Shown here: in pieces, positions 11,058 to 29,640 of the stretch
Layout: each line of letters begins with the position of its first letter
Numbering within the stretch: position 1 is the stretch's first letter
Assembly (NCBI GenBank): GCA_030272155.1
Contig: CP126198.1
Coordinates: 248,001 to 312,000 of the forward strand
Direction: 5' to 3'
Length of the DNA stretch: 64,000 nucleotides
From: Tetradesmus obliquus
Taxonomy: Eukaryota > Chlorophyta > Chlorophyceae > Sphaeropleales > Scenedesmaceae
The notes under the pieces: generated by a model
Told to the model about the DNA's origin: nothing
The model's input: only the letters and a program-made list of their open reading frames with translations
Databases searched by the model: none
Made by a program: the position numbers and the translations under genes

Positions 11058-13422
11058 CATCTGCCAGCAGGAGCTGTTATGGGATGCTGCAGCAGTGCAC
11101 GTTGCTGCTGGTTTTGTGCCATGTAGTGATACGGAGGTCCCAGGCCTAGAAGCAGTCCTGCAACCGTCTATGGAAGATCAGTGGCGGCCTGCTGAACCCT
11201 TGCGTAGCATGTTGCCACCAGGTTGGAGTGAGAAGGATTGTATACATTCTATGACTGCGGCATGGCATGATCTTCTGGACTTTCATGGGCAGTTGACGTC
11301 TATATATAGGGATTTCTCTGATGAGCAATGGTTACAGGTCATACAACAGCATTTGCTAGCAGGAGATACGTTTGCAGCCGGGTCCCTGCACAGGCATGCT
11401 GCAGTGTGGCGGTCATATGGGCAGTTAACTGGCATTGCTGGCATGCCAGTAGTGCAGAAGGTGTTGTCATGGATTGATGGCGGATACCACATGACGTTTG
11501 TATCACCCTACGCTGCTGAACAGCAGCTGCACCCTCACTATGAGCAACGTTTGGCCCGTGTGCAGCGAAAATTGGCAGCAGCAGTGGGAGCAGATGAGGT
11601 GCAGAGGTACTTGATGTCAGCAGAACCGCTACCAGTGGTGTTCTCCAACAATGCATCATGTGCTGAATATGCTGACTTTGTGCAGTTAGAGCTGCAGACT
11701 TTTTTGCAGGTGGGAGCCATAGAACGATGGGATCCTGAAATGCATGGACCTGCTGTTGTGCACCCTATGTCGGTTGCAGTACATCCTTGGTCTGGCAAGA
11801 AACGCTTGTGCATTGACGCCAACTACGTCAATGTGTTTGAGAGATATGAGCCCGTGCAATTTGAGCTGCTGCCTGATGTTTTCTCCCTCATACAGGCAGG
11901 TGACTGGGGGTATGTGACAGACTGCACCAAGGGTTACTTCCATTTGCAAATACACCCCAAGGCACGACGTTTTCTCGCAGTATCCTTTCAGGGCAGCACT
12001 TATGTGTTCAGTGCGCTACCTTTTGGCCTTTCTTCAGCTGTTAAAGCCTTCACAGATACAATGGCGGTAGCTTACATGCCAATGAGACGTCAAGGTGTAC
12101 GCTTTAGCTCCATGATTGATGACCGCATTGGGTTGGCGCCCTCCCGGGCTGCATGCTGGCTGGACATATTTATTGTAGTGCGAATCATGTGTGCTCTAGG
12201 TTTCCATTTAGGTTTAGCAAAGAGTGTGCTTTGGCCACAACAGTGTTTGCTGTACCTTGGATTGCTACTCAGGTTAGACTCATTGCAGTGCTTGGGGCCT
12301 CAGCAGAAGCTGCACAAATTTGACCAGATAATCTCCAGCTTGATAGGGGTTGCTGAGATAACACCACGAGCCCTGGCCAGCCTAGCTGGTTTATTGATCA
12401 GCTTGTCACTGGCTGTACCCCTGGGCAAGCTGTACACTCGTCAATTGTTTTTGGCGTTGTCGCACAAGCTGGCATGGGATCAAGTCTTACCTGTCAAAGC
12501 TGAACTGCAAAGTCACTTGCTATGGCTGCGCCAATACGTCCCCAGGCACAATGGTCAGAGGTGGTTCAGGCGCCGGCCTGGTGTGCTGCTGGTATCTGAC
12601 GCATCTGTGAAGGGTGTAGGGGGGCTGGCTGCATCTTCAGACGCCAGCGTTCAGGTGACAATGCAGAGCCAGCTGCCGCAACAGTTGTTCGTTGCCTCTA
12701 GCACATGCAGAGAGGCAGCTGGCATGCTGTCTTTGTTGCAGACTCTGGTGACGCGGCCTCCATGGAATGCCTGGCTGCGTCACAGAGCTATCAAGATTCT
12801 TACTGATAATCAGGGCGTGGCCAGTGACGTGCAGCATATGAAGGGTGGTGCAGCTGTGTTTCCGTATATTCAGCAGTTGTATGAATTGTCTGCTCATTAT
12901 GATTTTGATCTGATAGTGGAATGGCGGCCCAGGGAGCATCAGCTGCTGCAGATTGCAGATCTGCACAGTAAGGCAGTTGATGTAGCTGATTGGGGCCTGA
13001 CGGCAGCAGCCTATGATGAAGTGTGTCAGCAACTTGGCTGCCACCCTACAGTGGACTGGTTTGCTAGACCATGGTCCGCCAAGTGCCAACAGTTCTACTG
13101 CAGGGTAATGATGCCTGGTTGTGCAGGTGTGGATGCTTTTGATTTTTGTTGGGCACTTCCATCAGGGGCAATATCCTTTATATGCCCTCCTCACATGCTG
13201 GTTGCCAGGGTGTTACGCAAGGTGCTTGACGAACAAGCGACATGTGTGCTGGTTTTGCCAGCATGGTATAAGGTCTGGCATGCACTGCTGTCTCTGCTGC
13301 CAGTACACAAGTCTGTCAAGCTCCCAAGCACAGTGATTACATGGGGAGACCGAGCACCTGTACCGGCTGCCCGCTGCTCTGCGCTGGCAGCAGGATTGCA
13401 GGCATATCTGATCAAATTTTGA
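11014..13422 (+). CDS. Reverse transcriptase-RNase H of the DIRS-order element
   Basis: 802 aa from ATG 11014. The RT domain spans about residues 205-425: motif A VTDCTKGYFHLQI (Asp303), motif B LPFGLSSA (335-342), motif C MIDDRIG (367-373, Met for the usual Tyr/Phe). RNase H follows with VSDAS (Asp529), REAAG (Glu567), TDNQ (Asp598) and IADLHSK (Asp649). The C-terminal ~130 residues, with VDWFARPWSAKC, GVDAFDFCW and VLVLPAWYKVWH, match the extension typical of DIRS/PAT polyproteins. The start overlaps gag by 44 nt, so translation may use reinitiation, frameshifting or a separate message. The stop is 61 bp from that of the convergent recombinase gene. The frame is intact, so the enzyme could be active. 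Confidence 0.9.
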   Translation: MQVLSQLPAAAFAADICQQELLWDAAAVHVAAGFVPCSDTEVPGLEAVLQPSMEDQWRPAEPLRSMLPPGWSEKDCIHSMTAAWHDLLDFHGQLTSIYRDFSDEQWLQVIQQHLLAGDTFAAGSLHRHAAVWRSYGQLTGIAGMPVVQKVLSWIDGGYHMTFVSPYAAEQQLHPHYEQRLARVQRKLAAAVGADEVQRYLMSAEPLPVVFSNNASCAEYADFVQLELQTFLQVGAIERWDPEMHGPAVVHPMSVAVHPWSGKKRLCIDANYVNVFERYEPVQFELLPDVFSLIQAGDWGYVTDCTKGYFHLQIHPKARRFLAVSFQGSTYVFSALPFGLSSAVKAFTDTMAVAYMPMRRQGVRFSSMIDDRIGLAPSRAACWLDIFIVVRIMCALGFHLGLAKSVLWPQQCLLYLGLLLRLDSLQCLGPQQKLHKFDQIISSLIGVAEITPRALASLAGLLISLSLAVPLGKLYTRQLFLALSHKLAWDQVLPVKAELQSHLLWLRQYVPRHNGQRWFRRRPGVLLVSDASVKGVGGLAASSDASVQVTMQSQLPQQLFVASSTCREAAGMLSLLQTLVTRPPWNAWLRHRAIKILTDNQGVASDVQHMKGGAAVFPYIQQLYELSAHYDFDLIVEWRPREHQLLQIADLHSKAVDVADWGLTAAAYDEVCQQLGCHPTVDWFARPWSAKCQQFYCRVMMPGCAGVDAFDFCWALPSGAISFICPPHMLVARVLRKVLDEQATCVLVLPAWYKVWHALLSLLPVHKSVKLPSTVITWGDRAPVPAARCSALAAGLQAYLIKF

Positions 13423-13483
13423 GCACAAGGTGGTGCTGCCCGTAAGGTAACCTAATGTCCAATGACCTAATAGCACTGATGAT

Positions 13484-15013
13484 CTACCTGACATGCCTGT
13501 ATGGATCAACATAGGTGGCCACCACTGCAGGTGTCTCTATATCTGCTGCTTCACCCACAGCCTGCAGGCTGACGCCACACACATGCACTGCATACTGCAT
13601 GGCACCCCTCTTAATGCTGTACAAGGTTTCGCCCTCATACAGGTGCAGCCGCTTCAAATGACCAATCACACGCTGCTCCATGGCTGCTGTGCTCAGCCCC
13701 TGGTTCTCCTGCAAATTCAGTCGGTTAGGCTGCAGGGGACTGAACAAAAAAGTGCCTATGCTGCGACCTGAGCGCTGCAGACACTGCTGGTACTGCAGCA
13801 GCAGGGTTGCCAGCTGCTGCCCTGCTACACCCTGTACGTCAACTGGTCGCGGTCGCCGGCTGCTGTGGCTAGCATGACACATCTTGCTGACACTGGGCTG
13901 GGTCACCACCTGCCCACCACTGCTAGCACTCAAGTTCACCTCCACCTGAGCAGACTGCAACTGCCCAGTTTCAGCAGGCCTGCGTTTGCTGTACCACAAG
14001 TACTGGGCTATACATGCATCCCTCCTGAGCAAGGCCTCTACGTGCCATGGCTGCTGCTGCTGCTGCTGAGGAGTCAGCTGCTGATAGCAGTCTGCCTCCT
14101 CCACTAGCTGCCCCACCAGCTGCTGCAGCTTAGCCTCACTGATGGGCTTGGCTGAGGTCTGTTGAAACCCTTGCTCCTGCATGATGTTGGCATAGCCACC
14201 CTTGAAGGTGCGCAGCTCCATGCTGTCACAAGGGTTGCCACGGCCTGTGCTGCAGTCCCAGGGGCCACGACGCCCCAGCTCCTGAAACCTAGTGCTGAGA
14301 TGTGACACAGCATTGCTGACAGTGCTAGGTGCTGCACAACGACTGCCATCTGCAGCCACCTGCCTGCCGTGCTCCCGAGTGAAGCTGCTCTCCAAGTACA
14401 CCAGCAGGTCGTCAGGTGTGCATAGCAATGCTGGCTTGCCTAGCTGTTGCTGACTCCAGCTGTCCAGCTGCTGCCACTGCATATTCCTCTGAGCATTAGT
14501 AGCAGCCTGCCAATTACGGCTCATGACATCCCGGCTGCGCTGCCAGGATTCGTTATAAGCCTGCTGCTGTTGAAGCAGCAACATCTCCTGCAGCAGCTGC
14601 TGCTGCTGCTGCTGCAGTGCTGGGACTGGCACAGCCCTGCTACCACCACCACTGGGGTATTGCAACCCAAGAGCAGCCTGCTGCAGCAGTGCCATTGCCT
14701 GCTGCTGCTGTTGCTGCTGATGCCAGTGTTGCTGCTGCAACACTGTGTCCTGCACAGGTCTGCTACTACTACTGGTCCAGTCCTGCAGCCTGCTAGCAAC
14801 CTGCTGCAACAATGCCAGCGTCTGCTGCTCCTGCTGCTGCTGCTGCTGCTGCACAATCCTGCTGCTGGCCTGCACATCGACTCCAGCCGGTACTACTACT
14901 CTAATGCTGCCTGGCATGGAAATCTGTATGGGAATGTTTAAAACTTGACAGGTTGGGGGGAGTGGGAGTTGGGCCGCTGGGTACTGCTGCTGCTGTTGCT
15001 GGCCCACCTGCAT
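13484..15013 (-). CDS. Tyrosine recombinase of the DIRS-order element, antisense
   Basis: The ATG at 15013 gives 509 aa; another ATG at 15052 and an open frame to 15076 are possible. Numbering here is from the open frame at 15076. The N-terminal half is rich in Gln tracts (about 70-170) and includes NESWQ and NWQAATNAQ strings. The C-terminal catalytic part has box I YSKRRPAETGQL (Arg365/366), box II TLYSIKRGAM (486-490) and a C-terminal TYVDPYRH with candidate nucleophile Tyr522. In most tyrosine recombinases box II is His-x-x-Arg; here it reads Tyr-Ser-Ile-Lys-Arg, an unusual change. The gene converges on the RT ORF, and its 5' end lies in repeat B1. It would integrate the circular DNA copy. 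Confidence 0.8.
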   Translation of the reverse strand: MQVGQQQQQQYPAAQLPLPPTCQVLNIPIQISMPGSIRVVVPAGVDVQASSRIVQQQQQQQEQQTLALLQQVASRLQDWTSSSSRPVQDTVLQQQHWHQQQQQQQAMALLQQAALGLQYPSGGGSRAVPVPALQQQQQQLLQEMLLLQQQQAYNESWQRSRDVMSRNWQAATNAQRNMQWQQLDSWSQQQLGKPALLCTPDDLLVYLESSFTREHGRQVAADGSRCAAPSTVSNAVSHLSTRFQELGRRGPWDCSTGRGNPCDSMELRTFKGGYANIMQEQGFQQTSAKPISEAKLQQLVGQLVEEADCYQQLTPQQQQQQPWHVEALLRRDACIAQYLWYSKRRPAETGQLQSAQVEVNLSASSGGQVVTQPSVSKMCHASHSSRRPRPVDVQGVAGQQLATLLLQYQQCLQRSGRSIGTFLFSPLQPNRLNLQENQGLSTAAMEQRVIGHLKRLHLYEGETLYSIKRGAMQYAVHVCGVSLQAVGEAADIETPAVVATYVDPYRHVR

Positions 15014-15107
15014 GGACAAGGAATGGGGCCAGCAAGGGCAGCAAGTTACCATAGCGATCACAGCTCCAAGCCCCAACCTTCCACACTGCTACATTTCAAT
15101 AATCCAG
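14971..15107 (+). repeat. Split direct repeat B1
   Basis: 137 bp starting GGGCCGCTGG and ending AATCCAG. It abuts A2 directly and overlaps the 5' end of the antisense recombinase gene. Confidence 0.92.
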
Positions 15108-15250
15108 CTTGTTACAGCGCCTGCTCGTGTGCTCTGCCCAGCATGGACACATGGGGTCGCAGGACCTTATGCACGGCATTGTTTTGTTTTACAATGACAC
15201 TGTAATGTATCGATTCATGCTCACCGCTATCCATTTTGCTTCAAAACGTG
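15108..15250 (+). repeat. Split direct repeat A2
   Basis: 143 bp, the second copy of A1. The B1-A2 junction (CCAG/CTTG) has the same sequence that joining the two element ends in a circle would create, as expected of the replication scheme of split-repeat elements. Confidence 0.93.
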
Positions 15251-15298
15251 CCCACCCGCCCTCCCGGACGCATCCTCACCTGCAGGGTTCTGGGATCG

Positions 15299-15435
15299 GG
15301 GCCGCTGGGTACTGCTGCTGCTGTTGCTGGCCCACCTGCATGGACAAGGAATGGGGCCAGCAAGGGCAGCAAGTTACCATAGCGATCACAGCTCCAAGCC
15401 CCAACCTTCCACACTGCTACATTTCAATAATCCAG
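15299..15435 (+). repeat. Split direct repeat B2 (right terminus)
   Basis: 137 bp, identical by eye to B1. It is separated from A2 by 48 bp of non-repeated sequence. Confidence 0.92.
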
Positions 15436-15738
15436 CATGTTGATAGCCCACAGGTACCTGTCTGTCGGGTTGCATAATGATAATAGTCTTCTTGTAAGCC
15501 ATACCTTGTCATCGGCATCGGCAACCGCGCCCCGTACGGAGCGGAAACTAACAGTCGGGTTGCATCACGTGCTGCTTCCTGCTGCTGTTGTTCACACGGT
15601 GATGACATCTGCATTGAAGCATATCAGCAGTCCTTGTTGACATAGTGGTCACATAAAGCTGTGTTGCTGACCAGATGCTGCTTTGGAAAGAGTTGCAGGA
15701 TGCACAGTTGCAATAGCACAACGCAGCAGACAGCTTCC

Positions 15739-23027
<7,289 letters not shown>

Positions 23028-26000
23028 GCAAGCAGTGTAGCAACGTGCCTGCGGCAGTGCCGTTTGGTTGTTTGGTTCAAGTTTGCTGCTGTGGTGCAGG
23101 CAATGCCAGCAGCACATGGGGCAGTGCCGCACACAGAGTGCAGCCTGGCTTGTGTTTGCCGGTGGCCTTGGCCCATTGTATCATCAAGATTAGGGGGTTT
23201 AATGGTAGGCTGTTAGTATCAGCGACCTGTTGTTGAAGTGGTGCGCTGGCCAGCTGCTGTTGTGTACTGGTGCAGCAACACCTGTGCAGGGTCTGCTGTG
23301 TACATCTCCTTGTGTCGAACCAGATAGGTGGGAGGCCGTTGATTGAAACAATATTCTGAGCTGTTGTGTGGGGGTGGGTGACGACTTTTTGGTAACTTTT
23401 GATTCTGTGTGGGTGGAGAGGTGTTTCCTTTGGATGGTTGGTGGTGCGCTGCTGCAGGCGGCCACACCATAGTGCAGTTATGGGCCCCGGGGTGCTTGAT
23501 ACTGTTTTTCAAGTAGTACACAGCACAGCTGCCAGGGTGCTTGATACGCAGCAGAGCTGCCAGGGTGCTTAACACACAGCACAGCTGCCAGGGTGCTTGA
23601 TACGCAGCAGAGCTGCCAGCAGCCAGGCAGTAGCACGCACTGAAACAGGTGCTGTCATTTGGTGACACTGTACCTTGAGGCAGTTGCTGAAAGCAGCAGA
23701 TACCTGCAGCATATCTGTGTAACTTCACAAGGCACTGCTGAGCTGAGCTGAGCCCATGCGTTGACATTGCTGTCTCTCAGTGACCGACAATACAACAACA
23801 GCAGCAGCATACATTACAATACATTGCATGCTCTACTCAAACGTTGCAGTGACCAGTTGATGGAGTAGGTGGTTGCTCAATGAGCCTGTCATTGGCTAAG
23901 TAACGGGCTGTGCTCCCGTCGTGTAACACTTGTCTTGGGGCTGCTATGGCTTAAATGGTGACATGATGATGATGACTTATATCGGGACTGCAACTCCAAA
24001 CAATGCATTGCTGATGCAGTCTCAAGGTCTGCCATGTTCACCCCAGCACAACCACCAAGGGATTGTGTGGAAACCGTAATCAGCCGTACCTGCTGCATGC
24101 CCCGCAGCTGCTGTGTCGCTGCGCTGGGCAGCGCTCGCACCTGCTGACCATCACTGCCGCACTGTTGAAAACTGTAACCAGCGCTGCTTTGGCAATGCAA
24201 ATGGGCAGGTGAAACCTGCTGCCAGCCTGACAGTAGCGTGCTGCCATTGAGGTCACCACTGCGGCACGATCAGCATCATGATACTAACATAAGTGACCCA
24301 TCATGCCACAGCATCAATGCCATCGGCCAGTGACACACTGGAGCATGAAAGTCTTTGGTGGCTTTTGGTCTAGCCTTGCGCCCAGGTGTGCAGTTATGCA
24401 TCTGCTGTATACATCCGTTTTTTTACACTGCCAGCACTGCCAGCACTGCAGCTTGCGTGCAGCACAGCAGGCTCTTCCAGGCTGGTACCGACAGCCTGAG
24501 CTGCAGCTGACAACCTGTAAATGTTGAACACTCACTGCCGCGGCAGCCTGCTTGCACACTTTGTGCAGTTTCCTCCCTTTCCTTGCTGCAGGACGTCCAA
24601 GTTGTGCAGATGGCTTCCCTAGACACACCCCTCTTCAAAGCAGCCTCAACAGGCCGGACGCTGCACTTGCCAGGCGTGCCAGGCGGCCTACACACGTGTC
24701 TCACCACCCGAAATGTTGAGTTTCATGACAACGCAGACACCAACTCACGCTTGCTGAAATCAGCATATGCAGCAGTTGCGGCACCATCCAGCAGCGCTTG
24801 CTAACAGTGTGGTTGGGCACAGTGGCAGGACGCAGCCCTGTCGTGTTGACAGGCATGCCTTGTGGATGATGTTGGTGTTGACAGGCAGTGAAGCGAACGC
24901 CGTTGTGCGTGGGCCGAAGGATCAGGATTTTCCGGCAGAGATTGTTGGCTGTGCTGGTTGTGAAGCTGCGTACCGTTGGCTGCCAATCGCAGCAGCAGCA
25001 GCAGCAATCAGCACAATGTTCGTGCCAATAGATAGCAGCTACAAATTCTTGCGAGCTCCTGTACGTGTCTTTTTCAGCGTGCACTTGTCCTCAAGCAATG
25101 CAGCTGTCCTGCGGGACCACCAAATGTCCACTGCCTGCTCCCAACCACCCCAGCCCGCTTTTGTGCGGTGCTCCAGGCCCCACCTGCTGCATGTTGCTGC
25201 ACAGCGGAATCACTCCTGTGACAAAGCAAGGCGGCGATGTGGCAGCACCTTCCGCAACAGCCGCCGGCGGTGACATCAGCATCTTTGCACAGAGTGTCAT
25301 GGCATGACTGGAACCTGCACCGCCGTGTACCCAGGACTACTTGAGGCGGGGTGTAGAGGTCGCAAGTGCCCAACCCGCCCCGGGGAGGGGGGAGGGGGGG
25401 AGCACTGGTTGACACTGCTGCCCTGCAAACCCTCTTTGCGCTACAGGTACGTCGACCGCATGATGCTATGCTGCCGGACATGCTTTGCCTGCATGGCAGC
25501 CCACTCGGAGCATTAGGGGAGCATGGGCGGGGCTCTCCTGGTCCAGCATTGCTTGAAGGTGCGCAGATATGCATCAACCTGGTTCTTCTGAATCAAGGAG
25601 CCGTATCAAATCGCCTACTTACAAGCAGCCAGCCCAGCTGCTGTAAGCAGTCTGTCATGTAATGACAACAGTAGAATTGCCCACTCTAATGCTGCTGCTG
25701 TGCCTTTCTGTGGTATGAGGCGTGTTGGTTTCGAGCCAGCTTGCCGCAAGCAACATGGCAGCAACTGCGACTAGCTGTGTGAGGTGTCACTTCTGCGGCA
25801 TCTGCAGCAACTAAAATGCATTCGGATGCTGCATCTACTACATTGTGTGATCTGCATTCAATGCCCCATCAGTGCGGACTGCAGCAGTTCCCACTGCCAC
25901 TTTGATGTTGCGCCAGGCCTCACTTCTGCTGCTGCTGTTGCTGATGCTGCTGCTGCCTGCTGTTGTGGCAGTTGCATGGATGGTTGCTCCATGGCGCACG

Positions 26001-27085
26001 AGGTTGGGCACAAATGTGTTTAGCAGCAGCAGCGCCCGGAGCACCTCACTGCATGCAATGCACTGCTAGGGAGCATGCAGCAGCCCGCCAGTACAGTTAA
26101 TGACACCGCTTCCTTGCGTTTATGCTGCAGACCATGACTACGTGCACTGCTTCAAGTTGCAGCAGGCTGCCGCTGCATTGCTCTCAGAGGCCGTGTTTCA
26201 CCCGGCTGTGTTGTCGCTTCCTCAAGCCTCCTCAAGACTGCAGCCTGCAGGCTGCTGTCCTGCCAACCAGTACCGCGGGGCTTCTCTGTGAGCTCGGCTG
26301 GCACCCTCAGCCTGGCAGGGAAAGCTGCTGAGGGAAAGCTGCACGCAGCTGCACACGTCATCCGTCGGTATGGTCAGCAGGTGGGACAACGCGGCACGCC
26401 CGGGTTGCAGCCATTGCGCTTTCTATGGCTCAACAGGCAAAGGTTTAAATGTACCCCTGCGGTTACCCCAGCCAGCCAACAGAGTGCCACGCTGCCTAGA
26501 GATGTTGTGGCAGCTGCGACAGCAGGTGTGTGTCTGGGTGTTGTGAAGCAAGTCGCATAGCCGTACGGGGGTGTGCTGGCGCGCTGACAAGAGGAGGCAG
26601 GGTGCTGCCAGCACCCGCAGTGCAGGTGGCAGTGCCTTGGTGCATGTTGACAGAGAGATTGCATTTGTGCGTGTAAGCAGTCTACAGGTAAGCAAGCCAG
26701 CGTAGCGGCAGGTAAGCAATACATCAAATTTGTCTGTGGCGCACTGCATGGTTGATGGCACAGCACAGCCACAGCAGCTGCAGGGTGTTCAGGCCCTTGG
26801 TTTAAATGTTATGCTGACAGCGTTTGAGGTGCAGCTCCCACCATGCTGTCAGTGGCCTTGGTGCTTGCAGTACTACGGTTTCAATTGCAGCGGGAACGGC
26901 GCAGCTGCCAACAAAACAATCATTGTTTGTGCATGATGCACAGGGTCTGAGTGCATCTGATTGAGTGACTGACTGAGTGTCGGGCACTGCCGCAGTGTGA
27001 TGATGCACATGCTGGCATGCCATGTTGTTGTGGCGGGGGAGCGCATGCAGGGCCTGAGAAGGTGATCACACAAACACCCTGCATG

Positions 27086-27542
27086 GATAATGAATAATGA
27101 GATAATGAGATGAGAATGAGATAATGGAGTTAGGAGCTGGGCTGGAGCCAGGAGCCAGGACGACAATGGTGTGGTAGCCACACCATTTGTGCAGCAGCAG
27201 CAGCAGCAGCAGGCATGGGAGGCAGTAGCGGCGGGGCTCAGGCAACAAGTCAGCCCACGTGGGCTACAGCTGCGCTGACAACTTCAGCAGCAATGGCAGC
27301 AACAGCAAGTACAGCAGCAGCAGCAGCAACAGCAGCAGCGGGAGTCATGGCAGGCAGCGGCTGATCACTATCGGCAGCAAGGTAGGCAGCAGGGTTCGCA
27401 GCTGCGCCTGCAGCTGCAACAGCAATGGCAGCAACGGCAGCAACAGCAGCAGCAGCGCGAGGCATGGCAAGCAGCTGCTAACCGCTTTTCACAGCAGGGT
27501 AGCCAGCAGGGCCAACAATTGCGTTTGCAGCTACAACAGCAG

Positions 27543-27581
<39 letters not shown>

Positions 27582-27638
27582 GAGCAGCAGCAGCAAGAGC
27601 AGCAGCAGCAAGAGCAGCAGCAGCAAGAGCAGCAGCAG

Positions 27639-27669
<31 letters not shown>

Positions 27670-29640
27670 CAGCACAGCCGACACAGCCGCAGCCACAGCA
27701 GACACATCACCGCAGGCCGCGACAGCAGGGGCAGCCTGTGCGTGCAGCAGTGTCGCAGCAGGAGTCCCCAGCAGCTACGCCACCCCTGTTGCATGAGAGC
27801 CAGAATGGTTTCAGGCCCAAGCGTAGCTGTGCGGATCATCAGCTGGTGCTCAGTGAAGTGTTGAGCGGGCGACAGGCAGAGGGCAAAGAATCATTCTTGT
27901 TGTTTGTCGACACTTACAAGGCATTCCCGACTGTGTGGCTTGATGGGTTGTTCCATAAGCTGTGGGAGAAGGGTGTGCGAGGCAAGATGTTCCGTGTGTT
28001 GTACAATCTATATCAAGGATCCCGGCGTTTGGTTTTGCATGAGGGTGAGGTCACAGACAGCTTCAGTTGTGACCTTGGCCTACATGAAGGTGATGTGATC
28101 TCTCCTACACTGTACCTGTTCTTCATTGATGACTTGCTGCAGGAAGTGCATGCCAAGCACCCAGGTGTCACGCTTCTCGGCCCCTGTGGTGAGCCAGCTA
28201 CTTCAGTTGTGGCTGCCATGCAAGCTGATGACTTTGTTGCCCTATGTGACTCCCTGCAGGAAGCACAAGCAGTAGCTGCGACTGTTTACGCTTACAGTTG
28301 CAAGTGGCGCTTTCAGTTGAACAGTCTAAAGTCTGCCGTTATGCATGTAGTTCAAACAACATCCGCAGCCAGTTAACAGATTCTGGCATTGTGTGGAATG
28401 GCGTACCCGTGCCCGTGGTCTCTGAGTATTGTTATCTGGGCTTATGGTTCAATACTGCATGCACATGGGACACACACATCACCAAAATGTTGCAAAAGGC
28501 GGCACGTGTGTCTGCTAGCCTTATGCCGATCTGGAAAAGTCGGCGCATTAGTGTGGAGGTGAAGCGTATTGTGTTGCTGTCGTGTGTTCGACCAATCGTG
28601 GAGTATGGTGCTGAAGTTTGGTACCCTCCGCTGTCTGGTGGTCAGGTGTTGTTGGGCAAGATTGACAAGTTGCAGGTTGATATCATCAGGAGTGCTATGC
28701 GGTGTGGCAAAGAGAACCCAGTCGTACCGGGTTTGCTAGCTGAATGGGGTGTGAAGCCGCTGCATATGTGGCTACACCAGCGCACAATGGAGTATTACTT
28801 CAGGGTACAGCGTATGCCTGTATCCAGATTGCCTAAGCAGGTTGTTTCTGCAGAATGGAGGGCCCAGGGCGGTGCTACGCTGCTAACCGGCTGGCAAAAG
28901 TATGTACACAGCCTTTTGTGCAATTATGGTGTCAATGTTGCAGTTGCGTCCGGGTCGGCTAAGGAGTGCAAGAATCACATCAGGCGGCAGGTGGCATCCA
29001 TCTACGCTGATGTGGCGGCTGATGCTGCCAGCAAGAAGTCGACTTTTGGTACTTACGTCACTCACGTGCATAAAACTCATGTTGATTCTATGCGTTTCAA
29101 GGCACCTAGGCCATTTTTGTGTTCAGGTTGTCCTTCACGTGGTATTGAGCTCCTGATGCGAGTTCGTCTGCGCTGCTTGTGTGTGCATGCACGTACAAGC
29201 AAATATGGTGGCCGTCGGGCCAATCCTACCACTGTCTGTCCTGCATGCGGTTCTGCTACTGAGACTTTGTCCCACTTTGTTTTGGAGTGTCCTGATACCG
29301 CTGATTCAAGGGGATCTATGTACGCAGAGCTGCGAAGGCTGCCAGGTTGCGCTGAAAAACTGCGCACTTTATTGGCCATGACTGACCCCTCTGCCATGGT
29401 GTTGCGTTTTGTTTCTGACGATGTTTGGGGTGGATCTGGTGTTTGCAGGTTGGCTGCTCGGCTGATTGCTGACTACCTTGTTCTTGCCTGGAATCACAGG
29501 AATGTCTGCAAGCGGGATAATGAAATAGTGCTCCCTCCCCTTCCCCCTTCGCCTGTTCATTCAGCCGCTCCTGTGGGGCGCCGGGCCGATGGCGACGTTG
29601 CTATGGCTTAAATGGTAACATGATGATGATGATGATGATG
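27086..29640 (+). mobile_element. LINE, unit 2 copy
   Basis: Same insertion as in unit 1, with target duplications at 27072-27085 and 29641-29654. It was copied by array amplification rather than by transposition. The broken ORF spans 27279-29611. Confidence 0.85.
27279..29611 (+). pseudogene. LINE Gln-rich/RT ORF, unit 2, frameshifted
   Basis: Frames 27279-28376 and 28298-29611 carry the same frameshift as unit 1. Confidence 0.78.

Larger units (their letters stand above)
8976..15435 (+). mobile_element. PAT/Kangaroo-like DIRS-order retrotransposon, apparently complete
   Basis: The element is 6,460 bp and present only in unit 1; the other units give the uninterrupted target. It has split direct repeats in the order A1 (8976-9118), coding region, B1 (14971-15107), A2 (15108-15250), spacer, B2 (15299-15435). 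It encodes a gag-like protein, an RT-RNase H protein and, on the opposite strand, a tyrosine recombinase. Split repeats and a tyrosine recombinase in place of a DDE integrase define the PAT-like group of DIRS elements, and an antisense recombinase gene is known from Kangaroo of Volvox. There is no target duplication beyond a shared GC at 8975-8976 and 15435-15436, as expected for recombinase-mediated insertion of a circle. All three coding regions are open, so it is young. Confidence 0.92.
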
